Source: Gordionus sp. m RMFG-2023 | Taxonomy: Eukaryota; Nematomorpha; Gordioida; Chordodea; Parachordodidae | Assembly: GCF_954871325.1 (NCBI RefSeq) | Contig: NC_088775.1 | Location: 70,595,561-70,659,560 of the forward strand | Direction of reading: 5' to 3' | Length of the DNA: 64,000 nucleotides | In this document: piece after piece, positions 22,306-34,149 of the stretch | Layout of the letters: each line of letters starts with the position of its first letter | How positions within the stretch are numbered: position 1 is the first letter of the stretch | Made by a program: the position numbers and the translations under genes | The notes under the pieces: model-generated | What the model was told of the DNA's origin: nothing | Seen by the model: only the letters and a program-made list of their open reading frames with translations | The model's database searches: none

Positions 22306-24139
22306 TTTCATTATTTTCTTTTTTTATATGGTTTCAAATGCGAGTGTGTTGAATGATAACTATCAAGTCTTAAGGTATAAATATGTGTTATATTTTTTAT
22401 AATTTTTTTTTCACATCTTTGTCTCTTTCTTTGATATTTCTACCTTCTTTTATTCATTCTTTTCTTCATCTCTTTGCTCCCCTAAAACCTATCTCCCACC
22501 TTCATGCAGTGGGGAGATAACAGCAATCCTGACCAATGGGAGCTCTGGTAATCATAGTAATTATATTCTTCATTTTGCTCATCAATCATCATAATTATCT
22601 CCCTTTGATATATGAATCAGAAATTAAGAATATCTTATGAGGTATGATTACCAACTTTACCTCTTTTTCTCCTAAATTTTAATATTTTTATAAAATAGAT
22701 TAAAAGTTTATATAGTACCATATACACAAACTACCCTCGGCCCCGTCATTCTTGACAGGTTATTAGCTAGTATTATTAATAATTTCGATAAAATAATAAT
22801 TTATGTTAATATATCTTTTTTAAATTTTGATAATTTATAAATCATCATTTTACGGTTTTAAAATAATATTAGAAATTGCATGATTTAAAAAAAATGATTT
22901 GTGAAAAAAAAATGAGCCCATGATTTGGGGGTTGGTCAGAGTTTAAAGTACTTAAGTGCAATCAGACAAATAATTATAACCCCTACTAGGTCTTATACAA
23001 TTTAAATAATTTTTGACTTAAACGCCAATAAACTGCTTTAAACCCAATAACATATTATTTAATATATCTAAAATAGTGTAACCAACCGAAGGTTTTCTAA
23101 TCATTAATCCATGTAAAAAAAATTAGATATTTTTTAATCAGAAACAATTCAATATTTTAATTAATTTTAACTTATCGCCTATCTTACAACGAATGTCATA
23201 AAAAAAATTAGTGTTTTCTTCACAAAAAAATAACCCATGGACAAAACAAAAAACGCTTATTTTCATCACATTTTTAAATTCTTTCTTATAAAATAATTCG
23301 ATTTTTTCCCTTTTTCAATTATTATTAGAAAATTATGCATAAAATAAAAAGGTTTATACAAAATTATATATAAAATACAATATTATAAAATAACCAAAAA
23401 CAATGATAATATCGGATCGGATAGATTTAAAAAATATTAGTCTGATATTTAATATTGGCACGGCCCTAGTAAATTTAATTTAATTTTGCCAAATTGAGCA
23501 TTATAAGAAATATTACGGGGTGTGACGTAAATTAATTATCTTATATAACTTTTGCAAATGTATTTATCTGGCAAAAAAATAATATTTAATGTGAATCAAA
23601 TTAAAAATTATAATAATAAATTAAATGTGCGATATACATTATACGTATATTATTTGTAAATTTCAAATTGATCAATTTTTGATTTAAATAAAACATGCGA
23701 TTGTTTTACTATCTTTTTTTAGCATTTGTCGCTATAAAACGATAGCAACCTCTCTAATTTGTGCGAAGAATTTATATTCAAAGTTATTTTAATATTTTAA
23801 ATGTCTGCTCCCTTGCGAAACCTAGTGAATCAAATTGGAAAACTAAAATATTTTTATGTAGTTAAAAAATTAAAAAAGGAATAAATTTTATAAATTGAAA
23901 TTTCTTTTATTAACCTTGTGAGTTGTGACAACCCCGATTTTAATTTTTTTAAAATATAATTTTAAATTTTTTTATTTTCACGTGAGATTAAATTAGCGTC
24001 ATTGCTTAAAAAAAATATATGACAACTAAGATTGAATGATGAATTTAATTGAGTTGTTAAATTATGATGAAGCAATTAATATTACACCTGATTTATATAC
24101 CTATCAGATTTTATAATGCCCAAATTTTTGAAATAAAAA
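22306..24139. other. AT-rich intergenic region
   Basis: Nothing is firmly supported. A possible tiny exon at about 22510-22548 (acceptor CATGCAG, donor CTG|GTAATC) would encode WGDNSNPDQWELW, but this is unconfirmed. A possible initiating exon begins at 23801. Confidence 0.4.
23801..23881 (+). CDS. Possible small first exon (unidentified)
   Basis: An ATG at 23801 opens MSAPLRNLVNQIGKLKYFY, followed by a potential donor (TAT|GTAGTT, about 23857). Unspliced, it runs 26 codons to a stop. The basic amphipathic start is what a small mitochondrial or secretory protein could look like, but no downstream exon was found. This is weak evidence. Confidence 0.15.
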
Positions 24140-24417
24140 ATGTAAATTAAAGGAACCATATGCAGGGCCTGGCCTGGATTTTTTTTGCCTGGCCTGGGTT
24201 TTTTATTTTCAGGCTCGGCCCGATTTTTTCAATATTACATTTATTATTTATTTTATAGCTAATAATGTCGATTTAAAACATTTGGTTTTAAAATATACAG
24301 CCCGAATGGCCAGAGAATTTTTTTAATTTTTTAGGCAGGTCTGGGTATTTGAAAAAAAAATATTTGGGCCTGGCCCGGGTATATTTTTTAAAAAAATTAT
24401 GGTCTGCCAGTGAACTA
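24140..24417. repeat. GC-rich-box MITE fragment
   Basis: It contains GCAGGGCCTGGCCTGG, GCCTGGCCTGGG, CTCGGCCCG, GGCAGGTCTGGG and GGGCCTGGCCCGGG separated by T or A runs. It abuts the long-TIR element. A decayed related patch resumes at 27117-27395 (CAGGGCCAGG, GTGGCCTGCAGG, CTTGGCCTG), so the long-TIR element may have landed in or beside a member of this family. Confidence 0.5.
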
Positions 24418-25242
24418 GGGGGGTAATTCTATACCAAATCGATAACTTTTCGGCCCGACCTTTTTAATTTCGATAAAATTTTGCATACTGAGAGAATATC
24501 ATTAGAAAGCATCGAATCCAAAATTTTAGCTTCCTAGCACTCAAAATTCCTGAGATATCACTGGTCAAAAGTGCCAAAAATGACCTTTTTTCGAAAAATA
24601 CGATTTTTAAAAATTGAGATAAGTTAAAAAATAATGATTTTAAAAATATAAGTTATATGTCATTTTGTAATATTAAAGGCCTTTTATTAAATATTAAGGA
24701 TTTTTTTGAAATAATATTGTTGCGGTTTTTATTTACCTTATAAATTTTAAACATAAAAACTCCAAATGTTTCGCTTTTCAAATTTTTTTGAATTTAATAT
24801 TTTCTTATTCTCTAACCTTATATCTATTCATAAAAAAAATTTAAACTTGGGACAACCATGGGTTTTTTAGTTATTGAAATTTAAAAAATAAATATTTTTT
24901 TCAAAAATAGATGGCGCTCCTTTATAAAATAACGCGTTTTGTTGAGATTATCATTTATTTTTTTAAACTTTTTTCTATTTTTAAACATAAATAGCAAGAT
25001 TTTCTATCATTAATATCATGAAATGAGATTATTTAGCTGCGGTTATAATCATTTTTTTCTTATAAAAAATTTTAATTTTCGAAAATTTTATAAATTTTGT
25101 AGATATAATAGACAAATTAAAATTCATGAAAGATATTACCTATTTTCGGTTTTTCATTAAATTAAGTTTTTTTGACGCCATGAAATTTTCTGTTGCGATA
25201 AATTATATGTACGCCCAGTAGCCGTCGATAGGCTAACTATTG

Positions 25243-25498
25243 TTAAATATTATTTTTTGGTATGAAAAGGATATCTTGTGCAGCTAGATAAACAAAAGAA
25301 TTTGCTGGTCCTTTAGGGTGAAGAAAATTAATTTTTACTTCATCTCTAATTACATTCACTTCTTGTACAAATCCTAACCACCAATCGTTTTCATATGCAC
25401 ATGTTACATATCCTCTAATCTCAACGATTAATTGATCCTCAATCAAAGGATCCTCACGTGGATATACTATATTCTCCATAATAAATGTCTGCGAATTA
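25243..25498 (-). pseudogene. C-terminal WWxG / FLHPxGP domain of a transposon-borne protein
   Basis: An acceptor (TTCTAATTCGCAG) opens an exon from 25498 with 78 codons from the ATG to the stop at 25243-25245. The protein has YVTCAYENDWWLGFVQEVN, then VKINFLHPKGPANSF and DILFIP. The combination WWxGxVxEV..(V/I)K(I/V)xFLHPxGPxxSF..DI(L/C)WIP resembles a C-terminal tudor/SH3-like module. I recall it from uncharacterised repeat-associated proteins of cnidarians and aphids, from memory and not from a search. The exon itself is open. With the damaged exon upstream it is best treated as the end of a decaying transposon gene. Confidence 0.5.
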
Positions 25499-25577
25499 GA
25501 ATATAGTTTAGTGTTGAGTTTAAGAATTACTCGCCTTAAAATAATTATATAATTTTTTCAAATTATTAAGAACTAAC

Positions 25578-25662
25578 CTTTTTTGAGCGTTCACTCGTTC
25601 CCCCTTTTCAACGCTAGATTATGCAATCTTTTTTTCCTGGTAATACCCTACTAACTTCATCA
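25578..25662 (-). pseudogene. Upstream exon relic of the long-TIR element protein
   Basis: An 85-nt exon lies between an acceptor (TTTTTTTTGCAG) and a donor (AAG|GTTAGT) and reads DEVSRVLPGKKDC, then in another frame VEKGERVNAQK. The pattern S-R-x-x-P-G-K-K-D followed by x-x-K/R-x-Q-K-R is shared by the same uncharacterised repeat-associated proteins that end in the WWxG domain, which ties the two exons together. One frame change lies within this exon. A 79-nt intron separates it from 25498. The opposite-strand frame at 25621-25995 is rejected. Confidence 0.4.
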
Positions 25663-27116
25663 CTGCAAAAAAAAATTAACACTATCAACTGTTTTTTGAT
25701 TGAGATATTTTTGCAGGCTTTCGATTTGGAGTTGAAGGAATCCCCTTTTTTTCTAAAAAGATTTTGGAATTATATGCCATATGATTATGTAGCGTTGAAT
25801 GTCGTTTTTATTTTATTTGCGCTGAGGCAGAATGGTCAGAAATTGATATTTTTTTATTTCTTAGATAAATTAGGATATTGTAATTTCATATTATTGAGTA
25901 ATATCATTATTATATTTTGTACCCGATTCTTATTTGTTAATTATTATATCTGGAATAAGCTTTTTATATTTTCGCTATCCTTTTTTTTTGGATAATTTTT
26001 TTCGGTTAGTTTTTTTTTCTTTAGGAGATATTCCAATTAGTTTAAAGTTATATTGATTGTATTTATTGATGTTGATGCTGTATTGATATTATTTACATAT
26101 TAGCTATCAGAATAGTTATATTTTCAATATTTTTTTGTGATAACCGTTTACGATATTTATCACAAATATAGTGTTCCGATGTTTGGATATTGTGTCATCC
26201 ACGTCATGACTTTATGCGGGTTCTTTTTATAATTAAAGTGTTTAGATTCTTTAAAAGGATTTAACGCATTTATATTTATACATTATTAATAATTTTAAAA
26301 AGAAAAATAATTAATATCAAAATATTTGTAAAATAAAAATTAATTAATATTAGGGCAGGTGAGAACTTTCTTTTATCTTTCAACAATTAATTATTATATT
26401 TTCTTGTAGGAGATATGGAACCTTAACTATCTTTTTAGGAAATTTAATCATTTATTATAAAAACAACCAATTTTTACAAGTTATCAATATAATAATAATA
26501 ATAATAATAGGTAAGCCTATCAAACTATATATAAATTTTTTCATGATAGTAATGCTGGAAAATCTTATTATTTATGTTTAAAAATGAAAAAAAGTTTAAA
26601 AAAATAATAATCTTAACAAAACAAGATATTTTATAAAGGAGCGCCATCTATTTTTGAAAAAAATATTTATTTTTTGATTTTTTAAATCGTAATAACTAAA
26701 AAACCCATGGCTGTCCCAAATTTTTTTTTATGAATATATATAAGGTTAGAGAATAAAAAAATATTAAATTCAAAAAAATTTGGAAAGCGAAACACCTAAA
26801 GTTTTCATGTTTAAAAACCGCAACAATATTATTTCAAAAAAATCCATAATATTTAATAAAAAACCTTTAATAGAGTTACGAAATGACATATAATTTATAT
26901 TTTTAAAATCTTTATTTTTTAACTTATCTCCATTTAAAAAAATCGTATTTAAAAAGGTAATTTTGGGCACTTTTGACCATTGATATATCAGGAACTATGA
27001 GTACTAGGAGGCTAAAATTTTGGATTCGATGCTTTCTAATGATATTCTATCAGCGTACGAAATCATATCGAAATTAAAAAGGTCGGGCGGAAAAGTTATC
27101 GATTTGAATTACCCAG

Positions 27117-28424
27117 GGCCAGGTTTAGGTGGCCTGCAGGATTTTAATTCCTAGTAAATAGAAATTCTCTATGAAAATAAAATAACAAATCTTAAAATTA
27201 CCTGGACAAATATAATATAAATAAATACATATTTGTCATGTCTAATAAAATGGTTTGAATTTTTACTTTTAGGTAGAACTTTGATTAATTTTTAAAAAAT
27301 GTAACTTAAAAAAAAATTAATGAATTGGAATTAGAAGTCAGTGCTGGTAAGCTTGGCCTGAAGTAATTAGTTGTCCAGCCCAGCCCATAATTTTATGAGT
27401 AAAATGATATAGATTTGCCTAATTTGAAGCTTAAAGAATTTTTGGTTTACAAAATTGTATGACAAAAACTTATAAGTAGAAGCACTCATATTTTTTTCAT
27501 CGTTAAATGAATCATAGACACAAATGTCCTGGACAAAAGTAACAGACAAAAAACAATGGACAAAAATACCCCAATTTTAAATATTCATTTAATTAAATGC
27601 TCAAAGGGGCAGGGAGGGGGGTGATTTTAAAAATGTTCAGCTTTCTAAGCATTAATTTTTTTAAATTAAGGTATTTTTGTCCAATGTCTTTTTATCAGTG
27701 ATTATGAGTAATTTTGTCTGTCTTTTGGTCCATGATTCATTAAAAACATGTATGTATATTTTGTTTTGATAAATTTTATTATGTATAATAAAATTAATAG
27801 ACTTTTGAAGATGTAAACAATACTCATAAAGTGTTTAATAATTATTACATTAAATTATAACATAGTATATTAAAATTTAGAGATAACCCTAAATCCTTAT
27901 TAGATAAACATAAAATACATTTATATTTTATTAAAAAACTGAAATAATATATTTGATAATATATCATTGTCCACAGTCAAGTCAAGGGGGATATCCATTT
28001 TCCTTGGCAACTTGTTATTGTATTTAAACTAATAATGAATAGAATAAAAGAACAACGCGCTTAGTCATTATGAAGTGGGGGTGGATTGGATAATCAATAT
28101 TTTAATATCTTTACACTTTTATATATTAGTGTAAGGAAAACATTGCAGCTACATTATAAATATATATTATTAGGTGTATAAAATGTTTAGAAATTTTCTA
28201 ATAAAAAACTATTTTAGTTAAAATATTGATTATAGTAATAAATTTATACCATTAAAAGGGGTCTTACGTCAGTAAAATTTGTAAGGAATAACTTAATATT
28301 AAGTAATTTATGCTAAAACGTTTAATATAGTATATCAATTATTTCTAACCTTTAAATTTAAATTTTGAAATATGAGTATTTACGTTTGGAGTAACGAAAT
28401 CTATTATTAGTATAGAATATAAGC
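27117..28424. other. AT-rich intergenic region
   Basis: It starts with a decayed GC-rich-box patch (27117-27395) and contains the TTAA-flanked MITE (27506-27741). Nothing else is supported. A 60-codon minus frame at 27367-27549 overlaps the MITE and is not called. Confidence 0.5.
27506..27741. mobile_element. Short palindromic MITE with GGACAAAA boxes, possibly TTAA-flanked
   Basis: AATGAATCATAGAC (27506-27519) is inverted as GTCCATGATTCATT (27728-27741). Nested inside, CAATGGACAAAAATACC is inverted as GGTATTTTTGTCCAATG. Repeated GGACAAAA or its inverse occurs at least four times. TTAA occurs at both edges (27503-27506 and 27740-27743), which would suit a piggyBac-type insertion, but the two ends are offset by one base and lack the usual CCC start. 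Confidence 0.5.
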
Positions 28425-28556
28425 CTAAATATCTTTAATACTTTGGGATTTGTCAAGATTTTCAAAATATTCATCCCAAGTATTGCCCCGAAATTCATTT
28501 AAGGCAATAGTTTCGTTCATGTAATAATCGAAAAAGGATGTCACACATTCATAATT
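28425..28556 (-). CDS. Candidate terminal exon, product unidentified
   Basis: An acceptor-like GGAATAAATAG precedes an open 44-codon stretch beginning NYECVTSFFDYYMNETIA, with EFRGNTWDEYFENLDKS before a stop at 28425-28427. The composition is protein-like and unlike the AT noise around it. No upstream exon was found on the minus strand within about 500 bases, so it may be the last exon of a gene with longer introns or an isolated fragment. I do not recognise the family. Confidence 0.35.
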   Translation of the reverse strand, partial: NYECVTSFFDYYMNETIALNEFRGNTWDEYFENLDKSQSIKDI

Positions 28557-29629
28557 CTATTTATTCCATAACTTCAAAAACTATATGTAATATTAATGTG
28601 ATTTTATATCAATAAATTTATTTTAACATTTTTCAAACATACTGAAAATTATAAAATAAGATCACTTAATAATATGTTTTAAAAATAAATTAAAAGTTTT
28701 TAAAAGTTTTAGTTTTTTTTTCAAATGCGTATATTCTTATATAATATAACATCATGGCCATGATATTAATCAAATATAATATATTATAAAAGGAGGTATT
28801 ATGGAAAGATATTATAAATATTACTGAAAACATTAAAAAAATTATTAAATTTAATTAACCTTAAACTTATATCGTTTTGTAACAATTTTAAATTAAAATA
28901 TTTTCCACAAAAAATAATTTAGCTTAACCTATCCAAAAAATATTATAACTGGAATGATTATAGTATATTAGGGTAAATCTTAAAAACCATTATGTCACAA
29001 TTAAGGTAACAAATAAAGTCTCACTTAGTAAATAAAGTGGTGGGCTTCAGTAGTTGTCTGAAGGGTGTGTATGGGTTCTTGAAAAAGTGGTGACTAACCA
29101 AATACTTTACGAATCGTTATTTAACCCAAAGATTGTAAAACACAATTTATTTTATATACTTTTCAGACAAGAATAATTAATCCACGTCATATGGTTTGGA
29201 GATGGAGTAGTTGGAAAATTATTGCTGGGGATTATGGAATGGGGTGAGGATGTTTATATTAAATGTTTATAATTCTATTATTATAATGTTGTTATCGGAT
29301 TAGAGTGCTCGAGCTCCTGCCCCCGTCTTAGTGATGCGCCTGGTGGTAGTCATGTTAATACAACAGACAAAAATTAAATCACAAAGACTAAGAGGTTAAT
29401 ATTAGTTACTATTTCTATAAATAAAATATAGCTAATGGGGAAATTTTTTTTTTTAAATTACATTATATATCTAGTAGTTGTTTGAAAAAGAATAATATTA
29501 AAACTGATATGTATAAAATGAAACCAATATTCAAATTACATAAAATAGAATTCAAATATTAAGTTGAACAAAAAAAACAAGTTGAATGAATTGTTTTTTT
29601 AAATTTTTATTTAGCATTATTGATATAAA
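28557..29629. other. AT-rich intergenic region
   Basis: Apart from the short PWWP-like frame at 29180-29272, nothing is supported. Confidence 0.5.
29180..29272 (+). pseudogene. Short PWWP-like fragment
   Basis: A 30-codon frame reads IHVIWFGDGVVGKLLLG. The string V-x-W-F-G-D-G resembles the core strands of PWWP chromatin-reader domains such as that of DNMT3. A stop lies two codons upstream, and no flanking exon with the N-terminal PWWP motif was found. It may be a chance match or an exon relic. Confidence 0.2.
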
Positions 29630-29842
29630 ATGGAAATATTGCAAATGACCAAACTACAAAAGAAAATATCAACACAAAATTATGACGAAAACAAAAAAAA
29701 ATGGCTAAAATATTTTTTCCTTCCTACTACTTCCTGTTCAGCCGAAAGAGATATGAGCAAAGTGAAAATAACCAAAACTAGTATGCGGAATAAAATTCTG
29801 GACCTTTATTTAGATAATTTACTATATATCCAGCAAAATTAA
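29630..29842 (+). pseudogene. hAT transposase C-terminal dimerisation fragment
   Basis: The frame contains KYFFLPTTSCSAERDMSKVK followed by KITKTSMRNK and a leucine-rich end. It matches the hAT C-terminal block (LPxTSCxAERxFSxLKxIKTxxRxxM). It closely parallels the C-terminus of the hAT at 7790-7947. No other part of the transposase is adjacent, and no terminal repeats were found, so this is a solo fragment. An acceptor-like TTTTATTTAG lies just upstream of the exon, consistent with loss of earlier exons. Confidence 0.65.
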
Positions 29843-30139
29843 TCTTTTTTTAAAATTTACGATTGATGATATTATAACACACTTTGCCATGATATCTAAA
29901 AAAAGTGGGTTTGACTAAACTGCAAATGCCTAGGTAAACTGCAAATGCTTAGGTATAATATTTTGATATATACTGTAGTGTTTTTTAATAATGGAAATAT
30001 CGAAATCGCAATTTTTTATTTTTCAAAATCTCATTTTTTCGTTCATATAATAATATCAATAATGAAAAATTAACATTTTACAAAATTTAATTAAAATAAA
30101 TATTTTACAAAAATAAAAATTAATTCAATACTTATCATT

Positions 30140-31400
30140 TATCCCCAATCTATTGGGTTTCGTTCGTATTCTTTTAGGATATCGATCTTGACTTGTAATT
30201 TCTTCCTTCCTCTCCTTTAGATTCAATTCATCGTTATTGCTTATTATGCCCTCTTTGTTTACCCTCTCTTCGGTCTTCCACTTCAGGTCTCTCTTCTAAT
30301 TCGTATTAATCAGTTACTATATTTTTGGTTCTTTTCCTTAATTGATCAGTAAGACGTATAATCGTTTTACCTTCTATACTTACTTCATATCGTAGTGATC
30401 CGAGTAGGCTTTTAATAATGGCTTTTTCCCATTTCTATTGTAAATGCGCGACCACACTTTTCCATTTATCTCGAATTTTTAGTGTAATATTCTAACTACT
30501 CCTCCTTTTTGTTCCCCAGTTCGAATATTTGGTCTAACAATCTTCTAGGTTTAATTAGTAGTATTTCAGCGGGACTTTGTTTTGTTTCCGCCCCTGTGTA
30601 TTTCAATTGTAGAGAAAAATAGCTAGACTGGTTTCTAAATCCCCCTTGTTTCTTTTATTCATTCTCTGTTAAAGTTCGAACTAATCATTGGCCATGCCGT
30701 TTGTCTGAGTATGGTAAGGACTTCTGTTATATAATAGGAATTAATAAATAAAAATATTATATATTTGGTTATTAAATAGTATATGTTTAAATTTTATATA
30801 ACACGCATTCATTAAATTATCTTTACTTTAATATTCTGATATATTTAATTTATTCAAATTGTACAAATTATACTTTTATTTTTAGTTTTGCTTTTCGTTT
30901 TATAACTAAACCTTTTGATAATATATATTCTAATTTTTATACATAAAAAATATATATATACCATTTGAAATATAAATGAAGAGAACATTTTTTTATTTTA
31001 TAATCAAGTGTTACAACCGCCTTTTCAACTTCCGTGCAATAATTGTATGTATTCCGTTTTTTTCGCAGAAATCATGGAATTATTTGTTGCTGGATTGTGG
31101 TCCGTTATCAGAAACGATTATCTTAGGAAATTCGAATCTGGCAAAGATATATCTTAATATTTTGATCGTGCTTTCGGTTGTAGTACTAGTCATGGGAACT
31201 ATTTCTGGCCAGCGACTGCTAGCATCTATCACTACCAACCAATAATGATTTTAAAATGTTCCAGCATAATCAATATGTACTCGGTGCCATGCTTTTGGTG
31301 GTTTTGGCCAATCTTGAATTAATGTCTTTTGAGGTACATCATGTTGTTCCTGGCATTCTCTACATTTTTCGACCCATGTTTCTATATCTTGGTTTATATT
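30140..31400 (-). mobile_element. Ty3/gypsy retrotransposon fragment (integrase region), broken fossil
   Basis: On the minus strand the integrase zinc-binding part (ending WVEKCRECQEQHD) and core are recognisable. Core motifs include RVHIDYAGTF and, near 31110, KIIVSDNGPQ. The weaker sequence down to about 30140 fits the region after the integrase core. No LTRs, protease, RT or gag are present, and there are many breaks, so this is an old fragment. Its upstream end is cut exactly where the CAGGGTTGCC.. terminus at 31401 begins, so a hAT-type element appears to have inserted into it. Confidence 0.65.
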
Positions 31401-31980
31401 CAGGGTTGCCATGTCTCCCCTCATCAGCGGGAGACTCCCGCAATTTTTTAGTTTACACGCAGACATCTCTCTCCCACAAAACTACCGCAATTGGAAATCT
31501 CCCGCAAAAATCTACCGCAATTTTTTAATTTCTTACGCAATTTTTATAAATAGTATTTTAACGTATTTAATATGTAAATAATAATTTTGAAAGACATTAT
31601 ATGATTATTTTTATATTTTTAAAATATTAAATATTTATTCGAAAAACATGTCTAGTTTGTAAATTTCTTTCTATCCTGTTTTATTTTTATCCAATGATAA
31701 ATCTTTCATTCATATAAGCCAGTACAGGGGAGTATATCAACATCGATTGCAATACAAAATTATTCTCAAAAATAATAAATAATACAGATGCTACTACATT
31801 TGCGGAAATCGTATACATCTATCATGTAGTTCAACATTCACAGAGCTATATCATTACAGGTCGAATCTTTTTCTCATGATATATAACGACTCCATATAAG
31901 TGCAAACCTTACTTGTGGCAAAACAAAAATGAGCAAAGCTATTACAAGTGTTTTAGTATCTGAATCCTAGAGGTCAATTT

Positions 31981-32514
31981 CAGTGTCTACATGACAAGAT
32001 TTTTACTGGATGCAAACACCCTTCAAAAACCTTTGTCTACCCCCCAAAATTCCCGTTTCACCTATTTATTTATTGATACTCTTTTCAAAGAATTTATAAA
32101 GGATAACTTAAATTAATCTATCTCTACTACCAACTATCGATATTTTGTGAAAATAAAGAATTTATTTTTTAGATAATAAATTCAATTAAAACCTCCATTA
32201 TTTACATATTATGGCATTATGAGCTTGCTGAAATATTCTAAACCTTTTAAATTACATTTAAAAGGATAGTTTATTTGGAAAACCATGTGTATGATTGTTT
32301 GCAATATATAGATTTGGTCGATGAATTGTATTATAATAATATTAAAATAAAAGTATTAATTTTTACAGCATTAAATTTTGTCCTATTTCATCTCAAAATT
32401 TAATAGATAACCAGCCAAAAAATTTATCCTATCCCCATTAAAGCAGCTTACCCCCTACCCCCTCAAAAAATAGGATGCAAACTGTTCCTACCCCTCCCGC
32501 TCAAGTAGACACTG
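31981..32514. mobile_element. MITE with CAGTGTCTAC ends
   Basis: It starts CAGTGTCTACATGA and ends TCAAGTAGACACTG, inverted ends of about 12-14 bp. Both ends carry C-rich AGGATGCAAAC..CTACCCC blocks. Flanking octamers GTCAATTT and GTCTTTTC agree at five of eight positions, so the target duplication is weak. It lies inside the hAT relic at 31401-33870. Confidence 0.5.
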
Positions 32515-32639
32515 GTCTTTTCTAGACGATTTGAAAGATGAGCATCCATATGCAATTCTAACAGATGCATCTAATAAGGGAAATATTAAAATTTTCCCTC
32601 GATCCTTCGCTATTTCAACAAGAATAAGAACATTTCAAT

Positions 32640-33606
32640 AAAACTTAAAAAATTTCCCTCGGATAGTGGAAAATTCAACAATGTAGCTAGCCACATAATA
32701 GTAAATATAGCTGATTCAGGGTTATCAATGATTTGCATGTCAGCTTTCTGCGCTGATAATGCCTTGTAAATCTTGGCAAAAACCAAAGTGACTGAATTGA
32801 GGCAGCACAATAATGAATTAATACCAATTGGCTGTATATGCTATACACTACATAATTCTTGCAAGAAGTCAATGAATGTACTATCTGTGGATGTCGAAAT
32901 AATTGTGATGAAATGTTTTAACGAATTTAGTTCATCAACTAAAAGAGTTAATGAATTAAAAGAGTTGCTGAAGTGGTCTGACTTGGAATGGTGTGAGTTG
33001 TTGCGATATATATCTATTAGGTGGTTGTCATTAATACCTGCCAACGATAGAATTTTAAAATTTTACAAACTTAAAAAAATACTTTTTAAATAGAGATTTT
33101 AAAAGCTGTCCTAAAATTTTGAAAATTTTTTTCCTCGGATAGTGGAAAATTCAACAATGTAACTAGCCACATAATAGTAAATATAGCTGATTCAGGGTTA
33201 TCAATGATTTGCATGTCAGCTTAGTTACCGAATTAGGGCAGCACAAAAATGAATTAATATCAATTGGCTGTATATGCCATATACTAAATGAAGGCAATGA
33301 ATGTACTATCTGTGGATGTTCGAAATAATTGTAATGAAATGTTTTAACGAATTTAGTTTATCAACTAAAAGAGTTAATGAATTAAAAGAGTTGGTGAAGT
33401 GGTCTGACTTGGAATAGTGTGAGTTGTTGCAATATATACCTATCAGGTGGTTATCATTAATGCCTTTCATCGATAGAATTTCAAAATTTTACAAACCCTT
33501 AAAAAAATACTTCTTAAATAGAGATTTTAAAAGCTGCCCTAAATTTTTGAAAATTTTTTCGAGTATTAAATGGCAGAAGCATATTTGGGATTCGTTTCAC
33601 ATGTAG
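32640..33606 (+). pseudogene. hAT transposase middle domain, tandemly duplicated
   Basis: Two copies (about 32652-33110 and 33131-33600) start with TCGGATAGTGGAAAATTCAA and run in register. Copy 1 has an open frame 32773-33093 with HNSCKKSMNVLSVDVEIIVM, FSSSTKRVNELKELL and YISIRWLSLIPANDRIL. This is the insertion-domain region of hAT transposases of the KIAA1586/zinc-finger type. Copy 2 (33200-33606) has lost part of the front and carries more stops but keeps IPIRWLSLMPFIDRI. Duplication of an already dead transposase segment explains the pair better than two insertions. Confidence 0.65.
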
Positions 33607-34149
33607 GAAATCTACTTCATGCAGTTAATATTCAGTTGCAATCAGAATGTTCTTTATTAAAAAAGATTCACAAAATCATGCTAAAAATTGATAATAAATT
33701 TTATGGCGCTATTGCTAAAAATATTATATTAAAATGATCAAATAATACTCTAATTAATACATTTTTATATGAAGCAGATATTTTTATTAAGACAATTTTA
33801 GAATATTTACAATCAAAATTTGATTTTATTAACTCTATTTACAATGTATAAATATTATGACTTTGGAACAGAAACCATCAATTGATGGTTTTTATAATTA
33901 AAATGACGGAGAATGAGAATTTTATTCGTTTTTTTAAGAAAGATGTTACCTTTTATTTAAAAATCATATCCAATTTATATAATTTTTAACCCCCCCACCC
34001 TCCCATTTAGGACAAGTCTAACCAATGTCATTGAGTCCACATTAGGACTAAGATTGAAAACTATTTTTTGAGTCAAAATATATTTAAATGAGCTTTTACC
34101 TAATATTAAAATTCTTTGTAAATATATTACTGATTACATAAGACTAACA

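Larger units (their letters stand above)
24418..27116. mobile_element. DNA element with long (~0.6-kb) inverted terminal repeats
   Basis: The left arm (24425-25035) and right arm (26535-27113) are inverted copies. Shared blocks are ATCGATAACTTTTC, GCCCGACCTTTTTAATTTCG, TTGGATTCGATGCTTTCTAA (seen inverted on the left), the A-rich block around GCAACAATATTATTTC, CCCATGG and GAGCGCCATCTATTTTTGA. Ends read roughly GTAATTC..GAATTAC. A clean target duplication could not be fixed. The interior holds a minus-strand relic protein gene (25243-25662). Long TIRs plus an internal gene suggest a DNA transposon, but no transposase core was recognised, so the superfamily is left open. Confidence 0.7.
31401..33870 (+). 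mobile_element. Decayed hAT element (TDASNKGN class) with internal duplication
   Basis: It opens with CAGGGTTGCCATGTCTCCC, a hAT-type terminus (YARNG), followed by short inverted GGGAGACTCCCGCAA-type boxes. Transposase remains run from about 32520. They include DEHPYAILTDASNKGN (first catalytic region), SADN/CADN-type text near 32745, YTLHNSCKKSMNVLSVDVE and ISIRWLSLIPANDRI, then a second copy of the middle part, and a tail to about 33860. No right-hand terminus was found, so the element is truncated or too decayed. A smaller MITE (31981-32514) sits between the left end and the coding remains. Confidence 0.55.

Noticed and set aside
25621-25995. 124-codon plus-strand frame rich in Phe/Leu/Ile
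   Set aside because: It looks membrane-like only because it is the complement of Lys/Asn/Ile-rich AT sequence. The opposite strand here carries splice sites and the LPGKKD exon.
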